In this document: positions 1 to 7,881 of the stretch, in pieces | Numbering within the stretch: position 1 is the stretch's first letter | Layout: the number at the start of each line of letters is the position of its first letter | Assembly: GCF_035987325.1 (NCBI RefSeq) | Contig: NZ_CP108488.1 | Location: 2,356,001-2,420,000 of the forward strand | Direction: 5' to 3' | DNA length: 64,000 bases | Source of the DNA: Streptomyces sp. NBC_01244 | Lineage (GTDB): Bacteria; Actinomycetota; Actinomycetes; Streptomycetales; Streptomycetaceae | The notes under the pieces: model-generated | What the model saw: only the letters and a program-made list of their open reading frames with translations | Databases searched by the model: none | What the model was told of the DNA's origin: nothing | Position numbers and translations under genes: made by a program

Positions 1-370
1 CGGGGCTCAGCAGCCGGGGCAGCCAGGGGTGCCGGTGCATGATGGCCCGGGTCTGGCGGGCCAGCGCGAGCTGGTCGGCCCGCCAGTCGCCGGCCGGCCG
101 GGCGAGGTCGTACTCCCCGCTGACCGCGTCGACCATCAGCTCGTACAGGTCCTCCTTGCGCGGCACGTAGTTGTAGAGGGACATGGTCCCGGCGCCGATC
201 CCGGCCGCGACCCGCCGCATGGAGACGGCGTCGATCCCCTCCTCGTCGGCGATCCGCACCGCCTCGGCGGCGATCGAGTCGCGGCTGTGGGCGGGCCGGG
301 GGCCGCGGCCGGCCCGCGGCGGGCGGGCCCAGATCACTTCGGGTTCAGCGGAGCGGCCGCTGGGTGTCAT
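1..370 (-). CDS. TetR-family transcriptional regulator, 3' end cut by window edge
   Basis: Reads leftward from ATG at 370 and runs off the window at base 1, so only about 123 N-terminal residues are seen. After a basic, proline-rich lead, residues of about 25-75 form a TetR-type helix-turn-helix (RIADEEGIDAVSMRRVAAGIG, then LYNYVPRKEDLYELM, the hallmark recognition-helix end). The following part resembles the C-terminal ligand domain of TetR proteins controlling drug exporters. The gene diverges from a DrrA/DrrB exporter, and two matching palindromes lie between and inside the genes, so it probably represses that exporter and itself and is released by an unknown drug-like ligand. An upstream ATG at 377 is in another frame and hits a stop quickly. 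Confidence 0.9.
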   Translation of the reverse strand, partial: MTPSGRSAEPEVIWARPPRAGRGPRPAHSRDSIAAEAVRIADEEGIDAVSMRRVAAGIGAGTMSLYNYVPRKEDLYELMVDAVSGEYDLARPAGDWRADQLALARQTRAIMHRHPWLPRLLSP

Positions 371-404
371 CGCTCATCACCTCGTCCATCCCCACCATCG
401 TAGT

Positions 405-421
405 TACGTACGGCGTACGTA
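405..421. promoter_or_regulatory. Palindromic operator 1 in the TetR/exporter intergenic region
   Basis: A perfect 17-base palindrome around a central base (TACGTACG-G-CGTACGTA) lies 35 bases upstream of the TetR ATG and 20 bases before the exporter ATG. Size and symmetry suit a TetR dimer. The same core (CGTACGSCGTAC) recurs 44 bases away, about four helical turns, which supports a real binding site rather than chance. Confidence 0.65.
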
Positions 422-440
422 GTCAGGTAGGGTGCGTCGC

Positions 441-1430
441 ATGACTACTACGTACGCCGTACTTAGTGAAGGTCTGGAGAAGAGCTACGGCGAGGTCCAC
501 GCCCTGCGCGGTCTGGATCTCGCCGTCCCGGAGGGCACCGTCTGCGGGCTCCTCGGCCCCAACGGCGCGGGCAAGACCACCGCCGTCCGGATCCTCACCA
601 CCCTCACCACACCCACCGCCGGCCGCGCCCTCGTCGCCGGACACGACGTCGCCCGGGACCCGGCCGCCGTCCGCCGAACCATCGGGGCCACCGGCCAATA
701 CGCCTCGGTCGACGGGGATTTGACCGGCGCCGAGAACCTCCGGCTCTTCGCCCGCCTCGCCGGACTGCGCGGCCGGGCGGCCCGGGACCGTACCGACGAA
801 CTGCTGGACGCCTTCGGCCTCACCGAGGCCGGCGACCGGGTGGCGAGCACCTGGTCGGGCGGTATGCGCCGGCGGCTGGACCTGGCCGCCGGACTGGTCA
901 CCCGGCCCCGGGTGCTGTTCCTCGACGAGCCCACCACCGGCCTCGACCCGGCGGCCCGCGAGCAGATCTGGACGGCCGTACGCGCCCTCGCGCGCGAGGG
1001 GACCACCGTGCTGCTCACCACCCAGTACCTGGAAGAGGCAGACCGGCTCGCCGACGACATCGTGGTCGTGGACCACGGCCGGGCCGCCGCCACCGGCACT
1101 CCGGCCGAGCTCAAGGCCCGGATCGGCGCCTACGCCGAGGTCTCCGTCGACGGGGCCGCGGCCCTCGCGGGTGCGGCCGCCGTGCTCGACCAGCTGACCG
1201 GGGGTCTGCCCACCCTGGACCGGGAGCGCCTCACCGTCGGCGCGACCGCCCTCGACCCCGGACTCACGCTGCCTCGGATCGTCCGGGCCCTCGACGCGGC
1301 CGGCATAGCCGTCACCGACGCGAGCCTGCGCCCGCCCACCCTCGACGAGGTCTTCATGCGCCTCGTCGGACCTCCCCCGGCCCCGAAGAGCCCCGCCCCG
1401 GCCGGCGACGCGAAGGAGAACGCGGCATGA
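441..1430 (+). CDS. ABC transporter ATP-binding protein, DrrA (daunorubicin resistance) type
   Basis: A cytoplasmic ATPase subunit of about 329 aa that powers an ABC-2 drug exporter. Walker A GPNGAGKTT is at residues 39-47, the signature WSGGMRRRLD near 138, Walker B VLFLDEPTTGLDP near 158, and the switch reads TTQYLEEAD with Gln in place of His, as usual in DrrA proteins. A C-terminal DrrA-type extension follows. ATG 441 was preferred because the GGTAGGG-like site sits about 8 bases before it; an in-frame GTG at 432 would add three residues. Its stop overlaps the permease start by 4 bases (ATGA), showing translational coupling. A divergent TetR gene and two operators suggest repression. The substrate is unknown. 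Confidence 0.93.
   Translation: MTTTYAVLSEGLEKSYGEVHALRGLDLAVPEGTVCGLLGPNGAGKTTAVRILTTLTTPTAGRALVAGHDVARDPAAVRRTIGATGQYASVDGDLTGAENLRLFARLAGLRGRAARDRTDELLDAFGLTEAGDRVASTWSGGMRRRLDLAAGLVTRPRVLFLDEPTTGLDPAAREQIWTAVRALAREGTTVLLTTQYLEEADRLADDIVVVDHGRAAATGTPAELKARIGAYAEVSVDGAAALAGAAAVLDQLTGGLPTLDRERLTVGATALDPGLTLPRIVRALDAAGIAVTDASLRPPTLDEVFMRLVGPPPAPKSPAPAGDAKENAA
447..467. promoter_or_regulatory. Palindromic operator 2 overlapping the exporter start
   Basis: A 21-base inverted repeat with one mismatched pair (ACTACGTACGC centre, CGTACTTAGT on the other arm) covers codons 3 to 9 of the exporter ATPase gene. It shares the core of operator 1 on the same face of the helix. A repressor bound here would block transcription through the first codons. 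Confidence 0.55.
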
Positions 1431-2215
1431 GCACCCTGCTGTCCGACGGCGGCGCCGTCCTCACCCGCCAGCTGCAAAAGGCCCGGCACGCCCCGACCCT
1501 GCTCGTCCTCACCCAGACCATGCCCGTCGCCATGCTGCTGTTCTTCGGCTACGTCTTCGGCAGCGCGCTCGCCATGCCGGGCTCCGAGTACCGGCAGTTC
1601 CTGGTCCCCGGACTGCTCGCCGCCACCGCCGCGAACGGACTGATGGCCGGCATGTTCACGGCCGCGCAGGACGCGCACCGCGGAGTGATGGACCGCTTCC
1701 GGACCCTGCCGATGAGCCGCAGCGCGGTACCGCTCGGGCAGACGGCGGCGGATCTGGTGACGACCGCCGTCTCGATGGTGCCGCTGATCCTGGTGGGGCT
1801 GGCCATGGGCTGGCGGGCGGAGAACGGGCTCCCCGGGGCACTCGGGGCCTTCGGCGTCCTGCTGCTGTTCCGCTTCGCCACCGCATGGGTGGGGACGTAC
1901 CTCGGCCTGCTGAGCAAGAGCGAGGAGGCGGCGGGGCAACTCGCCGGCGCCACCTTCGTCCTGCCGATGCTCTCCAGCGCGTACCTGCCGACGGCCGGGC
2001 TGCCCGGATGGCTGCGCACGCTCGCCGAGTGGAACCCGATCAGCGCCGTCGCCACCGCCGTGCGCGCCCTGTGCGGCAACGCCGGAGGCGAGGCCGCGGC
2101 GGGCGCCGCGTGGCCGGTCGCGCACCCGGTCGCCGGGGCGCTGCTGTGGTCACTGGTCCTGCTGGCCCTCTTCGTGCCGGCGGCCACGCGCCGGTTCGCA
2201 CGCGGCCTCGGCTGA
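1427..2215 (+). CDS. ABC-2 type permease, DrrB-like drug exporter membrane subunit
   Basis: A 262-aa integral membrane protein with about six hydrophobic segments and the ABC-2 core (for example the LPMSRSAVPLGQTAADL loop, then membrane segments and the late region TLAEWNPISAVATAVRAL typical of DrrB permeases). It overlaps the ATPase gene by 4 bases, so the two form one operon and one exporter, probably two of each subunit. Family members extrude anthracyclines and other hydrophobic compounds; here the substrate cannot be read from sequence. It ends before a convergent secreted-protein gene, with a hairpin between them. Confidence 0.92.
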   Translation: MSTLLSDGGAVLTRQLQKARHAPTLLVLTQTMPVAMLLFFGYVFGSALAMPGSEYRQFLVPGLLAATAANGLMAGMFTAAQDAHRGVMDRFRTLPMSRSAVPLGQTAADLVTTAVSMVPLILVGLAMGWRAENGLPGALGAFGVLLLFRFATAWVGTYLGLLSKSEEAAGQLAGATFVLPMLSSAYLPTAGLPGWLRTLAEWNPISAVATAVRALCGNAGGEAAAGAAWPVAHPVAGALLWSLVLLALFVPAATRRFARGLG

Positions 2216-2219
2216 GCCG

Positions 2220-2253
2220 AGGTCCGCCGCCACGGGAGCGCGGCAGCGGACCT
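2220..2253. terminator. Hairpin between convergent genes
   Basis: AGGTCCGC at 2220-2227 pairs with GCGGACCT at 2246-2253, and three further pairs continue past one mismatch. It lies between the stops of the DrrB-like gene and the convergent secreted-protein gene, so it may stop transcription from both sides. There is no T run, as is common in Streptomyces. Confidence 0.4.
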
Positions 2254-2259
2254 CCGCCG

Positions 2260-3213
2260 TTACGGAACCGGGACGACCGGCACCTGGACGGTCCGCGGGA
2301 ACGACGCGGGGCCACCGGCGTCGAGGGCGTCCGCCACGGTCAGTTGGACGTTGGCGGTGAAGCGGCAGCCGATCGCGGCGATGCCGCACACCCGGTAGCG
2401 GACCACGACGCTCCGCTCGGAGCCGGCGGGCACCGAGCCGACCGCCTGCGGCACCGGGCCGATCCGGGTGACCCCGGGGGAGCTCGTGGCCGCATCGTTC
2501 AGGACCACGCCGAAGGCGTCCCCGGGTCCGGTGTTCCGGATCCGGTACTCCACACTCAGCGTCCGGGAGAGGTAGGCGAACGGGCCGCCCCAGAAGGCGC
2601 GGTGGGTCACGGCGATCGTGGGCTGGAGGGGGTCCACCGAGCCCATCAGGTTCAGCGTCCACGGTCGGCCGCCGCCGACGCTGATCCCCGTGTTGACGAT
2701 GCTGAAGGTGCCCGAACCGATGGCCTGGCGGTAGGAGTTGCCCGGCGCCGCGTCGGGAAGGACCGTCCAGGTGCCGGTCCCGGAGACGGTGGTCCCGTTG
2801 TAGGACATGCTCGGCGCGGCGCAGCTTCCGCTGGTCAGTTTCAGGGTCAGGGTGCCGCGCGCGTTGGTCAGCGTGACGCGTCCGTCGTCGCCCCGCAGCG
2901 CCGCCTGGGTGCCGCCGACGCTGACCGGCAGGTCGAAGGCGAGCTGGCTGGGCAGCGAGGAGAACAGCCCGGCGGACACCGACTGGCTGCCGGTGATGCG
3001 CCGGGTCTCGGTGAGCGGTCCGCTCGTACAGTCCGCGGTGAGGCTCGTCACGTTCCCGTTGGTGTTGGAGACGGACACGTTCAGCGGCGTCGGGGCGAGG
3101 CCCGCGGCGGGCGCCGGACCGGCCCCCAGCGCGAGCCCGGCGACCAGAGCTATCACCACGACCGTCACCCGCCGGATCGGGGAGCGCTGACTGAATGCGG
3201 TCGGGCGTCTCAT
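2260..3213 (-). CDS. Secreted protein of unknown function
   Basis: A 317-aa protein with a clear Sec signal: basic start MRRPTAFSQRSPIRR, a hydrophobic stretch (VTVVVIALVAGLALGAG) and a likely cut after APAAG near residue 38. The mature part is Ser/Thr/Gly/Val-rich and beta-strand-like, with Cys pairs (ADCTSG, GSCAAP, VCGIAAIGCRF). Its last about 100 residues (VEYRIRNTGPGDAFGVVLND, then SERSVVVRYRV) resemble an extracellular Ig/CARDB-like beta-sandwich. ATG 3213 follows a GAAAGG site; longer in-frame starts upstream lack one and would bury the signal peptide. It diverges from the CoA-transferase gene. No enzyme motif was recognised, and an extracellular structural or binding role is only a guess. 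Confidence 0.8.
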   Translation of the reverse strand: MRRPTAFSQRSPIRRVTVVVIALVAGLALGAGPAPAAGLAPTPLNVSVSNTNGNVTSLTADCTSGPLTETRRITGSQSVSAGLFSSLPSQLAFDLPVSVGGTQAALRGDDGRVTLTNARGTLTLKLTSGSCAAPSMSYNGTTVSGTGTWTVLPDAAPGNSYRQAIGSGTFSIVNTGISVGGGRPWTLNLMGSVDPLQPTIAVTHRAFWGGPFAYLSRTLSVEYRIRNTGPGDAFGVVLNDAATSSPGVTRIGPVPQAVGSVPAGSERSVVVRYRVCGIAAIGCRFTANVQLTVADALDAGGPASFPRTVQVPVVPVP

Positions 3214-3340
3214 GGGCCAACCTTTCGGTAAGAGTCGGTGACCGGCGCGCCACACCATACGCAGATAAACCGTCAGGAATGGGGGATGTCGCCACCCCGT
3301 GTGATGACAGATCCCCCTCCGGGCCGGTAGGCAGACCGTC

Positions 3341-4552
3341 ATGGAACCCGACACACACGCCACCGACCCCCTCCCCCTCGAAGGCATCACCGTCGTCTCC
3401 GTCGAGCAGGCCGTCTCCGCGCCCTTCGCCACCCGCCAGCTCGCCGACCTCGGTGCCCGGGTGATCAAGGTCGAGCGGCCCGACGGGGGCGACTTCGCGC
3501 GCGGCTACGACACCGCCGCGCACGGCCTCGCCTCGCATTTCGTGTGGGCCAACCGGGGGAAGGAGTCGATCGCGCTCGACCTCAAGGACCCGCGCGGCCG
3601 GGAGGTCCTGCACGGGCTGCTCGAGGGGGCCGACGTGTTCGTGCAGAACCTCGCCCAGGGAGCCGCCGCCCGGCTCGGGCTCGACTCGGCCGCGCTGTGC
3701 GCCCGCTACCCGCGGCTGGTCGCCGTGGACGTCTCCGGCTACGGGCCCGAAGGCCCGTACGCCCACAAGCGCGCCTACGACATGCTGGTCCAGTGCGAGG
3801 CCGGCCTGGTCTCGGTGACCGGTACCCCGGAGCAGCCGGTCAAGGCGGGGATTCCGGCGGCGGACATCGCGGCCGCCATGTACGCCTTCTCGGGGGTGCT
3901 CGCGGCCCTGCTGCGGCGCGGGACCACCGGGCGCGGAGGCAGGGTGGAGGTGTCGATGCTCGACGCGCTCGCCGAGTGGATGGGGCATCCGCTGCACCAC
4001 ACCATGCACGGCGGGGAGCAGCCGGTGCGGACGGGCCTGGCGCACGCGGTGATCGCGCCCTACGACGCCTACCCGACGGCGGACGGGGACCGGGTCCTGC
4101 TGTCGGTGCAGAACGACCGGGAGTGGCGGCGGCTTGCCGAACACCTGCTGGAACGGCCGGAGTTGGCCGAGGATCCGGGGTACGCGACGAACGCCGCGCG
4201 CACCGCGAACCGGGAGAAGACCGACGCGGTGGTCGCCGAGGCCCTGGGCCGGCTCGGCGCGGACGCGGCGATCGAGCGGCTGGAGGCCGCGGGCATCGCC
4301 TGCGCACGGCTGAACTCGGTGGCACAGCTCGCCGCGCACCCGCAGCTGGAGGCCCGGGACCGCTGGCGGGAGGTGGGCTCGCCTGCGGGCCCGCTGCGGG
4401 CCCTGCTGCCGCCGATCGGACTGCCCGGCGGCGCGGCACCGCACATGGGTGCGGTGCCCGCGCTCGGTGAACACACCGAAGCCCTGCTGCACGCCCTGGG
4501 GATGACGGGCGAACAGATCACGGCACTGCGCCGGGACGGTGTGGTTCGCTGA
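3341..4552 (+). CDS. CaiB/BaiF-type (class III) CoA transferase
   Basis: A 403-aa cytosolic enzyme that moves CoA between carboxylic acids through an aspartyl-CoA intermediate. The family start is seen as LEGITVVSVEQAVSAPFATRQLADLGARVIKVERP, followed by NRGKESIALDLKDPRGREVL. The expected nucleophile is Asp147 in the AYDMLVQ motif after GYGPEGPY. Length is usual for the family. The acyl donor and acceptor cannot be assigned; neighbours (secreted protein, small ORF, kinase) give no pathway clue. It appears to be a single-gene unit divergent from the secreted protein. Confidence 0.92.
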   Translation: MEPDTHATDPLPLEGITVVSVEQAVSAPFATRQLADLGARVIKVERPDGGDFARGYDTAAHGLASHFVWANRGKESIALDLKDPRGREVLHGLLEGADVFVQNLAQGAAARLGLDSAALCARYPRLVAVDVSGYGPEGPYAHKRAYDMLVQCEAGLVSVTGTPEQPVKAGIPAADIAAAMYAFSGVLAALLRRGTTGRGGRVEVSMLDALAEWMGHPLHHTMHGGEQPVRTGLAHAVIAPYDAYPTADGDRVLLSVQNDREWRRLAEHLLERPELAEDPGYATNAARTANREKTDAVVAEALGRLGADAAIERLEAAGIACARLNSVAQLAAHPQLEARDRWREVGSPAGPLRALLPPIGLPGGAAPHMGAVPALGEHTEALLHALGMTGEQITALRRDGVVR

Positions 4553-4615
4553 CTGGGCAGGGTCGATCAGGCCGGGGACGAAGCGGCGGCGCTGCGGGGA
4601 CGGAAGCGGGAACGC

Positions 4616-4897
4616 CTACGAACGGCGGCTGCCGAAGAGGGTGCGCCGCAGCCTCCGCAGCGGCGCGAAGAGCGATACGCGCGCGCTCCGGCTCCGCAGC
4701 CGGTGCGTGTGGTCGCGCGAGGTGAGCTCACGCATGAGCAGCGTCGCCTCGGCGGTCTCGCGGTGCGGGACGGCGGGACCGCCCAGCACGGCGAGGTGGC
4801 GGTCGAGGCGCGAACTGGTCGCACCGCTCCCGCAAGTGATGGCAGGCACGCGAGGCGGCCTGCTGCGCATTGCTATCTGTTCCATGTCTCTCCCCAC
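4616..4897 (-). CDS. Small basic protein, conserved-looking, function unknown
   Basis: A 93-aa reading frame starting MGRDMEQIAMRSRPP, with a second possible start at MEQ (4885). The middle (DRHLAVLGGPAVPHRETAEATLLMRELTSRD) looks like a real alpha-helical segment and the C-terminus is strongly basic (FAPLRRLRRTLFGSRRS), suggesting nucleic-acid or membrane binding. It fills the gap between the CoA transferase and the kinase and is antisense to both. I recall similar short Streptomyces proteins but cannot name a family. Coding status rests mainly on codon bias and this composition. Confidence 0.55.
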   Translation of the reverse strand: MGRDMEQIAMRSRPPRVPAITCGSGATSSRLDRHLAVLGGPAVPHRETAEATLLMRELTSRDHTHRLRSRSARVSLFAPLRRLRRTLFGSRRS

Positions 4898-5172
4898 CCG
4901 TACGAGGGCACCCGGCCCACCGGGCAGGGTAACCCTATCGTCCCCACGTCGTGCACGGGTATCCCGGTGGTGTGAATTGCCCGTGTGGCGAGCGGGAGTT
5001 GACGATTACTCAGCGGAGTCGATCGTCACTCTCCGCGAAATCCGGCGGGGTGTGCGGGACATGGAACCACGTCGGCGCCGACTGCGTGACTCCTGTCGCG
5101 ACCGGAGCCACGGCGCGCGCTCTGCGCTAACTTGGAGTGATCGTCCGGTAACGCTCTTGGGGGCGCGCGTGA

Positions 5173-6858
5173 ATGAGGCTTTCGGTGACTGAGTCCGCGT
5201 CGAACGGGGACGGCGCCGGCGATCGCGTCATCGCCGGACGCTACCGCCTGCTGGGCCCGCTCGGCCGCGGCGGGATGGGCATGGTGTGGCGGGCCCGGGA
5301 CGAGGTCCTGGGGCGCGAGGTCGCCATCAAGGAAGTGCGCGCACCGGCCGGTATGGACGAGGCCGAGGTGACCCGGATGTACCGGCGGCTGGAGCGGGAG
5401 GCCTGGGCCGCGGCCCGCGTCTCGCACCGGGGCGTGGTCACCGTCTACGACGTGGCCACCGAGGACGGCCGGCCCTGGATCGTGATGGAGATCGTACGGG
5501 GACTCTCGCTCGCGGAGGTTCTGGAGGGCGACGGCCCGCTCACCCCGCAGCGGACCGCCCACATCGGCGAACAGGTGCTGGCCGCACTGCGCTCCGCGCA
5601 CGAGGCGGGGGTGCTGCACCGGGACGTCAAACCGGGCAACGTGCTGATCGCCAACGACGGCCGGGTGGTGCTCGGCGACTTCGGGATCGCCAGCCTGGAG
5701 GGCTCCAGCGCCATCACCATGACCGGCGAGGTGGTCGGCTCCCCCGAATTCCTGCCGCCCGAGCGGGCGTTGGGACAGGAACCGGGCCCCGCGTCGGACC
5801 TGTGGGCACTCGGGGTGACCCTGTACCTGGCCGTGGAGGGGGTGTCGCCCTTCCACCGGGAGTCCCCGGTGGCCACGCTGCGGGCGGTGGTGGAGGAAGA
5901 CTTCCCGCCGCCGCTGCGGGCCGGGCCGCTGGCGCCCGTCCTGGAAGGACTGCTGGTCAAGGATCCCGGGGAGCGGCTGTCCGCGGCGGAGGCGGCCCGG
6001 ATGCTGCGCATCGTCGGCGCCGGCGGGACCACCGTACGGGCCTCCGGCGGGCCGGTGTCAGGTCCGGCGCCGGTTCCGGTGGCGGGGGCGGACGGCCCGA
6101 CCTCCGTGATGCGGCACCGGTACGGCCACCCCACCCCTCCGCTGCCGGCTCCCGCACCGGGGACCGGGTCGGCGCCGGCGTATCCCCCGGAGCCCGAGCG
6201 GAACGGGGCCGGGGCGGTGCTGGCCGGCGGGATCGTGGTGATGCTCGCGGTGGTGGTGCTGCTGGGATGGCTGCTGCTGAGGGACCGCGACACGGGCGGG
6301 GACGGCGGAGACGGGGCGACGACCGCCCCGACCGTCACGCAGAGCGCTTCGCCTTCTCCGACCCCCACGCCGAGCGCGTCCCCTTCGCCCTCGCCGTCCC
6401 CCTCCCCCTCCCCTTCGGCCACGCCGCCGCCGGGCATCACCGTGTCCGCCGTCCAGGCCCTCCGGGACACCTACCGGGGCGTGTGCCCGGCGCCCGCCGC
6501 CGAGGCCCCCGCCTTCACCGCCACCGTGGCGGTGGACCGGACGCCGGCGGTGGTGGAGTACCGGTGGGCGACGCGCAGCGGGGAGACTTCCGGCCCCGGC
6601 TGGCGGACCCTCGCGTATCCGGCGGGCGGACCGGGGAGCGTACGGCTGGATCACACGGAGTTGACGCACCACCCGAACACGACCCTCGAGGACGCGGTGC
6701 GGCTGGAGGTCCGGGCGCCGTCGGAGGTGGCTTCGGCCTGGCTGGAGTTCTCGGTGACGTGCGAGGAGGAGACCCCGACGGGCGGGGCCTCCTCCCCGGG
6801 TACGTCCGGACCGCCCGCTTCCCCGTCACCGAACCCGGGTCCGACGGCCAGTCCGTGA
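5173..6858 (+). CDS. Membrane-anchored serine/threonine protein kinase (PknB-like) with extracellular sensor domain
   Basis: A 561-aa Hanks-type kinase. The catalytic domain spans about residues 22-275: glycine loop GRGGMGMVW (31-39), VAIK lysine 53, HRDVKPGN (Asp151), DFG Asp169, and the activation loop with SPEFLPPE. A Pro/Gly-rich juxtamembrane linker is followed by one membrane helix at about 347-369, then a Ser/Pro/Thr-rich stalk and an exported domain of about 110 residues with two Cys (CPAP, VTCEEE) that could form a disulfide. There are no PASTA repeats, so the sensed signal differs from PknB. ATG 5173 is used; GTG 5185 is a fair alternative. Its stop lies 4 bases from the stop of a convergent lipase gene. 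Confidence 0.93.
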   Translation: MRLSVTESASNGDGAGDRVIAGRYRLLGPLGRGGMGMVWRARDEVLGREVAIKEVRAPAGMDEAEVTRMYRRLEREAWAAARVSHRGVVTVYDVATEDGRPWIVMEIVRGLSLAEVLEGDGPLTPQRTAHIGEQVLAALRSAHEAGVLHRDVKPGNVLIANDGRVVLGDFGIASLEGSSAITMTGEVVGSPEFLPPERALGQEPGPASDLWALGVTLYLAVEGVSPFHRESPVATLRAVVEEDFPPPLRAGPLAPVLEGLLVKDPGERLSAAEAARMLRIVGAGGTTVRASGGPVSGPAPVPVAGADGPTSVMRHRYGHPTPPLPAPAPGTGSAPAYPPEPERNGAGAVLAGGIVVMLAVVVLLGWLLLRDRDTGGDGGDGATTAPTVTQSASPSPTPTPSASPSPSPSPSPSPSATPPPGITVSAVQALRDTYRGVCPAPAAEAPAFTATVAVDRTPAVVEYRWATRSGETSGPGWRTLAYPAGGPGSVRLDHTELTHHPNTTLEDAVRLEVRAPSEVASAWLEFSVTCEEETPTGGASSPGTSGPPASPSPNPGPTASP

Positions 6859-6862
6859 CGCG

Positions 6863-7669
6863 TCAGGCGGCGCTGGTGAAGACGGGCAGGTAGCCGCCGG
6901 ACTGTCCGGCGGCGGTCGGGTGGTAGGACTCCCCGATGTTCAGCCAGTTGAGGCTGTGCAGCCACTCGCTGCCGGAGCAGATCTCGTGCCCGGTGAAGGC
7001 GCCGGCGACCGAGGCGAAGGCGAAGCCGTGGTTGGCGGCGCGTTTGGCGATGGCGGCGTTGAGGTAGTCGGAGGCGCCGTTGATGGCCGCGCGCTCGCCC
7101 TCCGACAGCCCGGCCACGCAGTTGCCGTTCAGCTTGTAGAAGCGGGGATAGCCGAGGACGACCACGCGGGCGCCCGGGGACCGGCTGTGGATGGCGTTGT
7201 AGACCGTGTCGAGCTGGCCGGGGAGGGTGGAGTCGACGTAGGCCTTGGCCTGGTTGACGCGGCTCACGCAGGTGGCTTCGGACTGGAGGACACAGGTGGT
7301 CATGACGTCGGAGAATCCGGCGTCGTTGCCGCCGATGGTGATGCTCACGAGGTCGGTGCCCGCGTTCAGCGGTGCGAGCTGGCCGCTCATCACATCACCC
7401 GTACGAGCACCCGAGCAGGCGGCGAAGGAGAAGGTCTGGGGGGAGTGTGCGGCGGCCCAGAGGGCCGGGTAGGCGCGGGTGGTTCGCTTGCAGTTCCCGC
7501 TGGCGCTGTCGTAGTTGCCGGCGCCGACGCCGGAGGAGTACGAGTCGCCGAGGGCGACGTAGCCGAAGTCGGCGGCGGCGGTCGCCTGGCCGGCTCCGAA
7601 CAGGGCCGCGCCCGCGGCGAGTAACAGGGCAGAGGCCAAGGCGGCGAAACGAGGCATTCTCATGCTCAT
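6863..7669 (-). CDS. Secreted SGNH/GDSL lipase/esterase
   Basis: A 268-aa extracellular esterase related to the Streptomyces GDSL lipases. The signal peptide covers about residues 1-33 (ending ATAAA). Block I is GDSYSSG with nucleophile Ser43, the oxyanion Asn is in TIGGNDAG, and the catalytic His250 is in ESYHPTAAG close to the C-terminus. Six Cys in the mature part match the three disulfides usual for this family. ATG 7669 follows GAGGAG at good spacing, with two further Met within five codons. It is monocistronic and convergent with the kinase. It probably hydrolyses lipid esters outside the cell. Confidence 0.93.
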   Translation of the reverse strand: MSMRMPRFAALASALLLAAGAALFGAGQATAAADFGYVALGDSYSSGVGAGNYDSASGNCKRTTRAYPALWAAAHSPQTFSFAACSGARTGDVMSGQLAPLNAGTDLVSITIGGNDAGFSDVMTTCVLQSEATCVSRVNQAKAYVDSTLPGQLDTVYNAIHSRSPGARVVVLGYPRFYKLNGNCVAGLSEGERAAINGASDYLNAAIAKRAANHGFAFASVAGAFTGHEICSGSEWLHSLNWLNIGESYHPTAAGQSGGYLPVFTSAA

Positions 7670-7693
7670 GTGTGCGGCTCCTCGTGGGGGGTT

Positions 7694-7703
7694 ACTCCGG
7701 AGT
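7694..7703. promoter_or_regulatory. Small palindrome upstream of the SGNH lipase
   Basis: ACTCCGGAGT is a perfect 10-base palindrome inside a repeated GTTACTCC/AGTTACTCC motif, 25 bases upstream of the lipase ATG. It may be a regulator site, but its short length leaves chance as a strong alternative. Confidence 0.25.
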
Positions 7704-7881
7704 TACTCCTGAGTCCGTGGTACAAGGAGCCGGGGTCCGCTGGAAGTGTCCATGCCAAGAATGTTCGGGGCAGACATGCGGCGCGAATCTTCACCCGCAC
7801 GGCGTTTGAAGAGGGAATCCCGCCACCCGTTCCGGCGAAACACGGGTGCATGAGGCCAGTTCGTGCCGGATCATGGGCGCC

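Noticed and set aside
2150..4492. A 780-aa reading frame on the minus strand
   Set aside because: Arg/Gly/Pro-rich composition typical of antisense frames in GC-rich DNA, and it overlaps the CoA transferase and secreted-protein genes on the stronger frames.
7680..7712. A PHO box (GTTCACC direct repeats) upstream of the SGNH lipase
   Set aside because: The repeats read TTACTCC with wrong spacing and do not match the consensus; only a small palindrome is recorded.
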